36,885 bases of DNA from positions 1 to 36,885 of IMG/VR virus record IMGVR_UViG_3300027844_000859; one strand, written 5' to 3'. How positions within the stretch are numbered: the stretch's first letter is position 1; each line of letters opens with the position of its first letter. This DNA comes from a virus. The notes under the pieces are model-generated. The model did no database searches. It saw nothing but the letters and a program-made list of their open reading frames with translations, and was not told the DNA's origin. Positions 8,605 through 21,000 of the stretch are shown one piece after another. Position numbers and translations under genes: made by a program.

Positions 8605-11600
8605 ATGGCTAAGACAACTAGACAAACATCAATATTTGGCGCTGAGGATTGGAAAAGAATCTATCGCACATATAAAGAAGCAGACTTTCAAAGTTATGAT
8701 TATGAAACTATAAGAAAAAGTTTCGTTGATTATCTTAGAGTATATTATCCTGAATCATTTAATGATTTCACTGAATCAAGTGAATTTATTGCATTAATGG
8801 ATCTTATGTCATTCATGGGTCAGGGTTTAGCCTTCCGCAACGATATGAATACTCGCGAAAACTTTATGGATACTGCAGAACGTAGAGATTCAGTAATTAA
8901 GTTAGCTAATTTAATTGGCTATACACCAAAACGTAATATAAATGCTCAAGGATTCCTAAAAATACTATCAATCAGCACAACAGAAGATGTCTTAGATTTT
9001 AATAGTAATAGCTTACAAGCAATTACAGTTAACTGGAATGATGTTACAAATACAGACTGGTTTGAACAATTTAACGCAATAATGAATGCCGCCATGATTA
9101 GTAGTCAAAAATATGGCAGTTCTGGTAATAACCAATCCTTACTAGGCATTAGTACAGATGAATATACTTTGAATACTTTAGCCACATCATTACCAATTGC
9201 AAGTTTTTCAACATCTATTAATGGTGGCTCAATGTCATTTGAAATTACTAGTGCAAGTAGTGTTGGTAAAACATATCTTTATGAACCAGCACCACAACCC
9301 GGTGGAGCATTTAATGTTTTATATCGTAATGACCAACTTGGCTTTGGTGGTGCAAATACTGGATACTTCTTTAATTTTAAACAAGGCGAATTATTAAGTC
9401 AAGATTTTAATATTGCAGATAGAATTAGTAATAGAATAGTTAATATTGATGTTGATGGTATTAATAATGAAGATGTTTGGTTATACGAATTAACAGATAA
9501 TGACGCAATATTAACTGAATGGAAACAGGTTCAAAATATATTTGCTGTTGATACTGATGAAACTACAGCATCAGCAGAAGAAACTAGAGAAGTCTATGCA
9601 GTTCAAAGTAGATCTAACGACCAGGTTGATATAATATTTGGTGATGGCACTTTTTCAAAAATACCCATAGGTGACTATCGTGTATATGTTAGATCAGGCA
9701 ATGGATTACAATATGTTGTTAATACAAACGAAATGCAAAGTATTCAAATACCAATTTCGTATGCTAGTAGATCTGGCAGGATAGAAACTGTTACATTTAC
9801 ATTAGGTTTACAACAGGCCGTATCAAATGCTAAAACACGTGAAACATTAACTGAAATTAAAGAAAGGGCTCCGGCTAGATTTTACACACAAAACCGTATG
9901 GTAAATGGTGAAGATTACAATAACTTTCCTTTTACTGAATTTACATCAATTCTAAAATCTAAGGCCATAGCTAGAACCGGCGTTGGTGTTAATAGACAAC
10001 TAGACTTATTAGATCCAACAGGAAAATATTCATCCACTAATATCTTTGCTAGTGACGGAATGATGTATAGAGATTCAAAAACTCCGACTTTTACATTTAG
10101 TTTTATTGATAGCAATGACATAGCCACAATGATTACAACACAATTAGAACCTGTTCTTAAAGCAAGACAAATGGTACATTTTTATTATGATCAGTTTACT
10201 AGACCAACTTTAAGTGGTATTGAGTGGAAACAAAGTACCGCTATAGTTAATTCTGTAACTGGTTACTTTAAAAATACTGCATCAGGTTCGCCTGTGCCTA
10301 TTAGTGAATTCACATCAAGTAACAACAAACATATACGAGAAAATGGTTTAATTAAATTTGAACCACCTGTTGGTTACTTTTTTGATGCAAATAATAGATT
10401 AGTGTCAGGTACTCCATCTAAACAAGGTGAAAAGCTAGTCATATGGACAACCGTAACAGCATTAACATTAGACGGTACTAACTTTGGAACTGGTAATTTA
10501 GATGATGGCAGTGGTCCTGTAACCTTAAATGAATATATTCCATCTACAGCAATACCGACTGAAGTGATACCTAGACTAATAACAGATTTACCCAGTACTT
10601 TAGAAACTGATCTTATTGCTCAGGTAGAGGCTTTAAGAGACTTTGGTGTAGGTTACGATCATCTTACTGGTACTTGGTATATTATTAGTACCAATAATTT
10701 AAATCAAGATGCTGATTTTTCAACAGGCAACGCACAAACTACGCTTGAGGTTAATACTGATGCAAGTTGGTTAGCACAATTTACTACTGACGGTATTAGT
10801 TATACAACAAAATATAGATCATTAGAATATTATTTTGCAAGTGTAATAGAAAATAGATTTATTTACGATGACGCTGATAATGTTTACGATTCAAAAACAG
10901 GAAAAACAATAAATGACAGCATTAATATTTTAAGATCAAATTCAAAACCAGATTCAAATAATGCATTAGATACTGATGTAGTATTAGATATTGTTGGGCA
11001 AGAAGTTGAACAAGACGGTTTTATAGATAACTTTAAGGTATTAATAAGCTATGCAGATAAAGATAGTGATAATGTAGCTGATGACCCAGACTTTTTCACA
11101 ACCCTTGTTGATCCAACAGTTAATGTAGTAAGTAAATTGGTATTTTTCGAACGTACAACTGACTTTGATAATCTAGAAAGATTTATTCCATTAGCATCAG
11201 GTACAGTTAATACACTATATGCAACATTAGTATTAACAGAGGCAGCAAAAACAGAATATGCTGACAGCCAAATATTTTATACCACCACTGATACTAAATT
11301 TTATAAATTATCTGTTATTGGTACAACATATACATTAACCGCGACAACAAACTATACCAAGAGTACCGGAAGACAAGATTTTAATTTTCAATATTCACAT
11401 AATAGTTCAAATACACGCAGAATTGATCCTGCAAACACTAACATTATTGATTTATATCTAGTTACCAATACTTATTCTACAGATTTTACAAATTATATTG
11501 TTGATTCAACGGGTACAGTTACTGAACCTATTCGTCCGACTATAGATGAATTAAGTTTAGCATATACAAAATTAAATCAATATAAAATGGCATCAGATAA

Positions 11601-12000
11601 TATAGTAATGAATAGTGTTAAATTTAAACCTATGTTTGGTCCTAAAGCGCCAATAGAATTACAAGGTTCGTTTAAAGTAATTAAAAACATTGGAGTTGTA
11701 GTAAGTGAAGGTGAAATTAAAAGTAGATTAGTAGAATCACTAAATCAATATTTTAGTCTAGATAATTGGGACTTTGGTGATACATTTTACTTTTCAGAAC
11801 TAAGTGCTTTTTTACATCGTGAATTAGGAGATATTATTAGTTCAGTTGTTATTGTACCAACTGATCCAACTAAGACATTTGGTGGTTTATATGAAGTTAA
11901 ATCTTCACCAGATGAAATTTTTATGAATGCGGCAGGTGTGACTGACGTTGAAGTAGTCACAGCATTAACATCTACTGTTTTAAGACAGTCAATTACTTAA
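8605..12000 (+). CDS. gp6: gp6-like baseplate wedge subunit
   Basis: The 1131-residue protein starts with the highly conserved gp6 signature: DWKRIYRTYKEADFQSYDYE, then RKSFVDYLRVYYPESFNDFT, EFIALMDLMSFMGQGLAFRN and a FMDTAERRDSVIKLANLIGY block, all within the first 115 residues. gp6 forms the dimeric iris around the hub and controls baseplate conformational change on infection. T4 gp6 has 660 residues. The extra length here is mainly in the middle and C-terminal half (about 550-950), which is Thr/Asp-rich and beta-rich. The last part (KPMFGPKAPIELQGSFKVIK, then ESLNQYFSLDNWDFGDTFYF) matches the conserved gp6 C-terminus. It is followed after 18 bases by the giant gene. Confidence 0.95.
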   Translation: MAKTTRQTSIFGAEDWKRIYRTYKEADFQSYDYETIRKSFVDYLRVYYPESFNDFTESSEFIALMDLMSFMGQGLAFRNDMNTRENFMDTAERRDSVIKLANLIGYTPKRNINAQGFLKILSISTTEDVLDFNSNSLQAITVNWNDVTNTDWFEQFNAIMNAAMISSQKYGSSGNNQSLLGISTDEYTLNTLATSLPIASFSTSINGGSMSFEITSASSVGKTYLYEPAPQPGGAFNVLYRNDQLGFGGANTGYFFNFKQGELLSQDFNIADRISNRIVNIDVDGINNEDVWLYELTDNDAILTEWKQVQNIFAVDTDETTASAEETREVYAVQSRSNDQVDIIFGDGTFSKIPIGDYRVYVRSGNGLQYVVNTNEMQSIQIPISYASRSGRIETVTFTLGLQQAVSNAKTRETLTEIKERAPARFYTQNRMVNGEDYNNFPFTEFTSILKSKAIARTGVGVNRQLDLLDPTGKYSSTNIFASDGMMYRDSKTPTFTFSFIDSNDIATMITTQLEPVLKARQMVHFYYDQFTRPTLSGIEWKQSTAIVNSVTGYFKNTASGSPVPISEFTSSNNKHIRENGLIKFEPPVGYFFDANNRLVSGTPSKQGEKLVIWTTVTALTLDGTNFGTGNLDDGSGPVTLNEYIPSTAIPTEVIPRLITDLPSTLETDLIAQVEALRDFGVGYDHLTGTWYIISTNNLNQDADFSTGNAQTTLEVNTDASWLAQFTTDGISYTTKYRSLEYYFASVIENRFIYDDADNVYDSKTGKTINDSINILRSNSKPDSNNALDTDVVLDIVGQEVEQDGFIDNFKVLISYADKDSDNVADDPDFFTTLVDPTVNVVSKLVFFERTTDFDNLERFIPLASGTVNTLYATLVLTEAAKTEYADSQIFYTTTDTKFYKLSVIGTTYTLTATTNYTKSTGRQDFNFQYSHNSSNTRRIDPANTNIIDLYLVTNTYSTDFTNYIVDSTGTVTEPIRPTIDELSLAYTKLNQYKMASDNIVMNSVKFKPMFGPKAPIELQGSFKVIKNIGVVVSEGEIKSRLVESLNQYFSLDNWDFGDTFYFSELSAFLHRELGDIISSVVIVPTDPTKTFGGLYEVKSSPDEIFMNAAGVTDVEVVTALTSTVLRQSIT

Positions 12001-12018
12001 TAGGTATTATAAAAAAGA

Positions 12019-15000
12019 ATGGCAATTAGAACAAAGACAATAGATCTTTTACCCGAGATATTTAGAACAACCACGAATGAAAAGTTTCTAAATGCTACTC
12101 TGGAACAGTTAGTACAGCCTTCTCAATTAAAAAGAGTAGAAGGATACATTGGATTAAAAACTGGTCTAGGTGTATCGGCTGCCGATGCTTATGTTAGAGA
12201 ACCCGACACAACAAGACAAAATTATCAACTTGAACCAACTGTTTGTTATAAAAAAACAAATACAAATGAAACAGAAGATCTTATAACCTACCCAGGTATG
12301 GTTGATGCACTTAAGACTCATAGTGCTAATACTAATAAACACAATAGATTATTTACATCTGAATATTATAGTTGGGACCCATTAATTGACTATGATAAAT
12401 TTATTAACTTTAGTCAATATTATTGGACACCAGCCGGTGCCGATTCTGTTGATATTAAATTAACTGATCTAGTTTCGCAAGATGCTTATACTATTACACG
12501 TGGTACTGATGGGTACACATTTGATACGATAAAAGGTGATAACCCAACCGTTTCGTTAATGCGTGGCGGAAATTATACATTCACAGTGAATCAAACCGGA
12601 AATCCTTTTTATATCCAAACTGATTCTGGCACATCAGGAACGGTTCCAGGGCAACCTAATCAAAGTTCTAGAGAAGTATTTGGTGTTGAAAACAATGGTG
12701 ATGATAACGGTGTTATTACATTTAAAGTACCTGATGCTGATGCACAAAATCAATTTTTAACTATGACTAAAACCGATGATGTAGATTTAGTCACTGATTT
12801 AAGATTTGATCAAATTAATAACAGATATGTTAAAACAGCAGAGGGAACAACCAATGAAGATTTTAGATTCTTAACTAGTTTTGACGAGGACGTCGTTACC
12901 TTCGACGGCAAGGTAATGAATGGTTTTGGGGTAACACCATTTGATTCTGCGATTGATATAGCACAAGATATTGAAATCGATGGTGTTAAGGATCTTGATG
13001 GAAAAACAATAATATTTACAAATCAAAATCCTGGCGATGGTGCAGAATCGGGGTGGCGTACACAAGAACAATTTGATGGAGTAACTTATGATAATGACGA
13101 TGATGTATGGGATAAAGAGGTTGAAATAACTTTACAAAGTCAACGTTATTCAATATGGAAAATTAAATATCTTAGTGATGATTCTACAGATAATCAATTT
13201 ATATCACTTAGTAGAATTCAAGAAGTACCAAATAATACTAAGGTTTACATTAAATCTGGAACTACATTTAATAATGAACATTTTTATAAAGATGCAGAAG
13301 GTTTTTTCCAGCAACAGCCATTAATTACAGCCACTAGTGATACGTTATATTATCAAGATGGAACTGATGCAACTAAATTTGGTGTTATTAGATTAGTTGA
13401 GGGTGATGCCGCACAAACACTTGATGTTACTGCAGATATACTTGGTAAAATACAATATACCTCACCAACTGGTGTTAAACTTAATAACGGACTAAAAATA
13501 ATATTCCGTGGTCCAACAGAACCAACAAGTTATCAAGATAATGAATTTTATGTTGAAGGCTGTGGTTCGTCTATTAAATTATTAGCCTTAACAGATTTTC
13601 AAACACCAGAAGCATTTACAATTAGTGAATCTAAACCGTTTGATGATGTTGGTTTTGATAGTGTAGCATATGATAGTTCGCTAAATGCTCCAACTGCTCT
13701 AGATTATTTTACAATAAACAGAGCAAGTCCAGATCAAAACCCATGGAGTAGATCAAATCGTTGGGTTCATATTGATATTATTAATCAATCAGCGGAAATT
13801 AATAATGTTCCGGCTGTACTTAATCAAGCTAACCGAGCTAAACGACCAGTTATTGAATTTAAATCAGGATTAAGATTATATGATTTTGGTACAAGTGGTA
13901 TTGCACCAGTTGATATTATAGATACAGCACAGGTTGATGCACTTAGTAATGTACATGGATCTCTAGGATATACTGTTGATGGATTTAAATTATTAGATGG
14001 GTCAAGAATTATATTTACTAATGATGATGATACAACTGTTAAGAATAAAGTTTATAAAGTTGAAATAATAGATCCGGTTGGTATTAGTATGGATCCAGGA
14101 CAAACTAGTGTTCCGATTATCAATCTAGTATTAGAATCTGATTTAATTAATACAGATACCTCTGTTTATTGTAAGAGTGGTGTAACTTTACAAGGTAAAT
14201 CATTTAGATATAACGGAACTGATTGGATACAAGGACAACAGAAGACCGCAGTGAATCAACAACCATTATTTGATATTTTTGATTCTGCCGGTAAAAGTTT
14301 ATCTGATGTAACTGCATATCCAAGTAGTAGTTTTGTAGGTACAAAACTTTTTAGCTATTCACCCGGTACTGGCAATATTGATTCTATCTTAGGATTAAGA
14401 TTAAAATATGAATCTGTAAGTAATGTTGGAGATATTGTATTTGATAATAATTTTTATAAGGATACTTTTATTTCCACAGTTGATGTAACTAGTTCTACTA
14501 AAAATATTGCTATTGGATTTGCTAGACAATATACTGATAAAACAACTTATTCAGATTTAAGTGGTTGGCAAAAAGCAAAAACTAATTCAAAACAACCACA
14601 AGTTTTTACTTTTAAGATCGATGGAACCACATTAACAACTACCAGTACATTAAAATGTGATATAAAATATGATGCAACAGATGATAATGCTGTATATGTT
14701 GATGTTAATAATAAATTTAAAGATAGTTCTACTTATACTATAACATCTACAATCGGTACTACTATAACATCTTCAACTGGTACTAGAACAACTAACGGAA
14801 CAACATCAATTACATTTGCATCGGCACTAACTAAAAATGATATCGTACAGGTATTCATTAATAGTAAAGAAGTTAGTAAAGAAGGTGCCTATTATCAGGT
14901 TCCTTTAAACTTAGCAAACAATGCTGTTAATAAATCATTTGATACAATTACTCTGGGTGCAATTAGAAATCATTTTGTTGGTATGGCACAAAGAACGCCA

Positions 15001-18000
15001 AAACTATCCGGTACTATACTTGGTAGTAATAATATTAGAAACCTAGGCAATTATGAATCTTATGGTGTACAAATTGTTGAGCATAGTGCTCCTATGCAAT
15101 TTATGGCAACATTCTGTAAAGATTCAAATATTAATTTCTTTGATGCATTAGACTTTTCTAGAAACGAATATGAAAAATTTAAGAAAAGATTGTTAGATGC
15201 AATATCAACTAAAGAATACACAGGTGATACAACTGCAAAACAATTAGATGGTGCATTGAATGATATAAACAGAGGAATGAATCCAGACTCACCATTTTAT
15301 TGGACTGATACATTACCAATGGGTGAAGTGTTTACAGAAACCAAATATACTATAACACCAACTGATGATGATATATTTGATACTGTACAAACTTATGATT
15401 TTACTAAAGCTAACTTTCTTGCTTTATCAATATATGTAAATGACATATTATTAGTAAAAGATACTGATTATACTGTGGCGACAGATGGTCCACGTGTAAT
15501 AATATTAAAAATATTATCATCTGGTGATGTATTAAAAATTAGAGAATATGGAAATACTGCCGGTAACTTTTTGCCAGCAACACCAACTAAGTTAGGTTTA
15601 TATGATAGTTATCTTCCAGAAATAGTTACAGATACAACTTATACAACTGCACATACTGTAATTGTAGGGCATGATGGATCACGAACAATGTCATATGGTG
15701 ATTCACGAGATGATATTTTACTTGAATTTGAAAAACGTATCTATAATAATTTAAAAGTTAATATTGCTCCACCAATGCATTGGTATGATGTTATACCAGG
15801 TAAATTTAGAACAACAGATTATACAACAGAAGAATGTATTAACTTATTAGCACCATCATTCTTAGATTGGGTATCACAAAACAGAATAGATTTTAAAGCA
15901 CAAACATATAGTGCTTCAGAAAAGAAAACATGGAATTATAGTTCTGCAACAAACAGAGTTGATGACTCATTATTATTAGGTCACACAAGAGGTAATCACA
16001 TTCTCTTTTATGATACTGATGATCCAGGCAGTCGACCATGGGAAATGTTAGGTTTTACAAAGAAACCAGTATGGTGGGAAAATGCATATGGTCCAGCACC
16101 TTATACTAGTGACAACGAAATTTTATGGGGCGATCTTGCTTTAGGTAAAGTTGTTGATCCTGCAGGTGTATATTATCTAACAGACTTTGTGCGTCCAGGT
16201 TTAGAAACAATTAAACCCACAGATGACGAAGGTGCAACTAAATCAATCTTTGATGTATTAGTTAAAAACTACGACGAATTAAGTTTGAAAAAATCGTGGG
16301 ATGCTGGAGATGTAGGTCCAGCTGAAAATGCTTGGCGGAAAAGTAGTAGTTGGGCATTTGCCATACAAAAATTACTGGCACAAACACAACCTGCAAAATA
16401 TTTTACTTTAAATGTAGATATAGATAGATATCGATATAGTACTTCAGTAGGGCATTATCTATATGATAGTCGAGACAGGTTAACTACCTCTATTGAATTA
16501 TGTGGAGAAGATACACCAAAACATAGTTATATAAATTGGATTGATGGTCATAGCCGTGTACAAGGTATTTCTTCAAACACACATATTAAAAATCTTTTAA
16601 GTAATTCTACTATACAATTATCATATAGAACAGCAAGCTATACTGATAAACAATACCTTAAAGTTTTTACAGAAAAAACATCCACAAATAGCTTGAACAC
16701 TAGTTTATTATTACCAGATGAAAGTTATGAAATATTAACATATAATAATGAAATCTTTGATACAGTAGCTTATAGTAGTGTAATTGTACAAAAAGTTGAG
16801 GGTGGATTCTCTATATTTGGACTAGGCAAAACAAATCAATATTTTACTATATTTGAAAGTATACCTAATGGCAATGTTACTTCATTTAATGTTGGATCCA
16901 CTCAAGTCAGTCTGTCTAAAGATTTTTCAACAACAGAAAAATTAGTACCATATGGATATACCTTTACTAATGTTGGTACTGCATGCGACTTTTTAAATTC
17001 ATATGGAAAATGGTTAGAATCTAAAGGTTTTATTTTTGATGACCGAGAAAATGAATATTTCTTAAATTGGTCACAAATGATTAATGAATTATTATACTGG
17101 AGTCAACAAGGGTGGATTGACGGAAGTATTATTAACTTAAACCCAAATGCAAATAAACTTAAAATTGAAAGAACTAATGCAATAGTTGCACCTATATTAG
17201 GACAAACAGCTAATGATTTTGTATTAAATCAAAATAAAGTAAAAATTAATAATGAAGATTTAATCTGGGACAGAATTGACAATAAATTTACAATTACTTC
17301 AACCAACGAAGACGCTATATCATTCATAGAATTGAAGTTTACAAGTTATGAACATGTATTGTTATTTGATAATACTAGTGTGTTTAATGACTTACTTTAT
17401 AATCCTTCTACAGGGCAAAGACAGGCACGATTAAAACTTGTTGGATATAATACTGATAGTTGGGATGGAACACTTAATTCTCCAGGCTTATTTAGAAATG
17501 ACTCATCTACAGTTAACGAGTGGGCTTCGAATATAAAATATTATAAAGGTGAAATAGTTTTACGTAAAAGTAAATTTTATAGTGCCGTAGAACCGGTTCC
17601 ACCATCAGAAAAATTTGATGTGACTAAATGGGTAGAAACAGAATACGATCAAATTAAAAAAGGTATGATTCCAAATATATATTTGAAAAATAATGAAAGT
17701 GAAGGTTTTTATAATAAAACTCTTGCTAATTTAGAATCAGATGCTGATCAACTTGGCTTTGGATTAGTTGGATTTAAAACTCGTGATTATATGGAAGGAT
17801 TAAATCTAAATGACATTAGTCAAATGGGTATCTATAGTAACTTCATTGGAACCAAAGGAACAACACAGGCACTTGATATATTTAAAAATTCTAAATTATC
17901 TAAAGAACTTAGTGACTATACCATACACGAAAACTGGGCAATAAAATTAGGCAACTACGGTGCGAGTGAAAATAGAAGTTATTTTGAAGTAAAATTAAAT

Positions 18001-21000
18001 GCGTCTAGTTCTACCGGTAACCCATCAACTATAAAAATAATTGAGGATTTAGACAACGCCACAGCAGATCAAAATACTTTTATTACAGACATTTATAAAT
18101 CAAGTTATAATATTACAACCACAGCAATACTGCCTACTACAGATTTTATTAATAATGATCAAAGTTTGCCAGATGCTGGATTTGTTCATTTTGATGACGT
18201 TGAAGTCAAGAGTTTTAATCTTGATGACTTTTCTGAAATAGTTAATAAGCTAGATATAATTACAGAAGGTTCTAAAATATGGATAGCTAAAGATAATCGT
18301 TATACCTGGAATGTTTATAGAGCTAGTTTGCAAGAAGCTGAATTAATTGCAATGGTAGATAATTTAGATGAGACCACTACATTTACATTTGATGGCAAGC
18401 ACGAGCTTGTTAAAAATGATATTTTTATAATTAAACATTTTAAAACAGAGTTAGATGGTGCATTTAAAGTTGCAAGTGTGAATAATTTAAGTCAAATAAC
18501 AGTTAATTTTTCATTCCCTGAAGGATTGAATAATACATTAACACAGACTGATATAGGTATTGTTTTTATTTTAAAAACAGCAAAAGTAACTCAAGCAAGT
18601 GATGTTGCTGATTTATCTTATGTAACTGAACTGGTTACAGGCGAAAAAATATGGGTACAAGAATACAATTCAGGACAATGGGCTACACTAGAAAAAATAC
18701 AACCATTTACTAGTGCAAATACTACTAATATTGATCCATATTCAGCCGTAGCAAATGGAAAATTTGGATCTAGTGTAAGCCAATCTAAAAATGGAAAGGT
18801 AGCATTAATAGGATCACCAGATGCTGGAACAGGTGTTGTAGATGTATATGTTGAAGGTGATACCGCTACTACACTTAGTCACTCCGAAAATTTAACATGT
18901 GGTGCAACTGGAATTTCTGGGTTTGGAACTGTTGTACGTAGTAGTGATAATAAATGGCATATAACAGGTGCTCGATTATCACAAAGTGAAGAAGGTTTTG
19001 CAGTTATTATTCGACAATTACCTAATTCAGAAGTATTTCAAGATTATCAATTATTAACGGTACCTACAGGAAGAAGTAGTTCAACAATGAGTGACTTTGG
19101 TTATAGTGTTGCTATAAGTCAAAACTCAAGAGTAATATGGGTTGGTGCACCAGGTATAGATAAAGTATATGGATACCAATTAAATGAATACGAAGACCAA
19201 CTGCAAAGATTTACTGGTGATGGATCGACTAGAGAATTTGATATTACTGGATTAGTTGATGTAGACTCAACTGATGAACTCTCTGTTGTTGTAAACAATG
19301 TTATACAAACTCTTACAACTCAGTGGTCATACTCAACAGCATTAAAAACTATTACTTTTGTTACTGCACCAGCCGCAGGATTGCCAATTAAAATTAAAAG
19401 ATTATCAACATCAACAATTACAACTTTTGATGGGTCATCTGTAGATTTTAGCCTTGCAACATTAAAACAGGCTACATCTATAGAAGCATTCCAGGTTAGA
19501 TTAGATGATGTTTTACAAAGACCACATTATGATTATACATATGATTCAGGAACAAAAGTAATTACATTTACTACTGCACCGGCATCTAGTGCAGTTGCAA
19601 GTATTAATAGTACTGACTATTTTAGTTTATTTGCAACAATCAGCAACCCAACAAGTGATCCTATGCGTTTTGGTCATAGTTTAGCGACAACAACAGATGG
19701 CAGACAAGTTACTATTGGTGCTTTAGAAGGTGCTGGTGGAGACTCGGCACTTGGTGTTGGTGAAATATATGTATATGATAGGGACTGCCAAAGATTTCAC
19801 CTTACAAAAACTGTTGACTATGGCGACTCAGGTTTAGATACTGTTACATATACAACAACTAGTGCTATAACAGGAGTACCAACGGTACTACTTAATGAAA
19901 AAATACTTGAAGATGATAATGTAGTTAATTCTGGTGGTTATACTTATAGTGGATCAACAGTTACATTTAAAACAGCATCTGGAATAAAAATTGGTGACTT
20001 TATTGATATTGAAACTAATAATATGTCATTAGTAGAAATTTTATCATCTAGTGCAGTAGTAGGAGATGCAGAATTTGGATATGACGTTAAAATTTGTTCA
20101 TATAACTGTTCTATATACGCAGGTTGCCCAGGAGACACTAAATCTAATACAGAAGGTATTATAAAAGATGATGCAGGAAGTGTAGCTAGATTTATAAACA
20201 AATCTAGAGTATACGGATTAATTACAGGAACTGTAGAGAACCCAACAGTTACTATAGGGCAGAGAATTAGAATTAATGACTTCTATGTTACTTTTACTGG
20301 AACATCATTAGATAATGTAGTAACTGATATTAATAATGCAAATATTCCAAATGTTACTGCTAGTAATTCAAGCAATAAATTACATTTAACATTAGATAGT
20401 TTAGTTACAACAGCACTGAATAATAAACTTATAGTGTGGCCGGTAACTGGTAATGAATCAGTATTAACTGATTTAGGATTAACTATATTCTCATTTATGC
20501 AGACAATGTATAATCCATTTCCACGTCAATTTGCAAGATTTGGCCACAGTTTAGATGTTAGTAGTAATGCGTTAGGAATAGCTGTTGGTGCACCTGGCGG
20601 TGCAACAAATTTAATCGTTACATTTGATATAGCAACTATGGGTGCAACCTTACAAACTAAATTTGATGCTGGTGCAACTGTAATTAAAGACATTCAGACG
20701 GCCAGTGGTGCAGTTTACACATTTGATTACTTAAAATCAACCACTGACACATTTATTAATCCTGGTAAATTTGTTTATGGACAACAAATAACTGATACTA
20801 AAGTAACAGCACTAAATGATTATGGAAAAAGCGTTGACTATGTTTCTGGTAAATTATTAGTTGGTAGCCCAGGTTATGATACAACTACATTAACAGACTC
20901 GGGTAGAATAGTTAGATTTTATGATACTGAATACCGTAGTTCTTGGTCTGTTAAAAGAGAGCAAACAAAAACTGTTAATACTGCTTTACTTGATTCTAGT

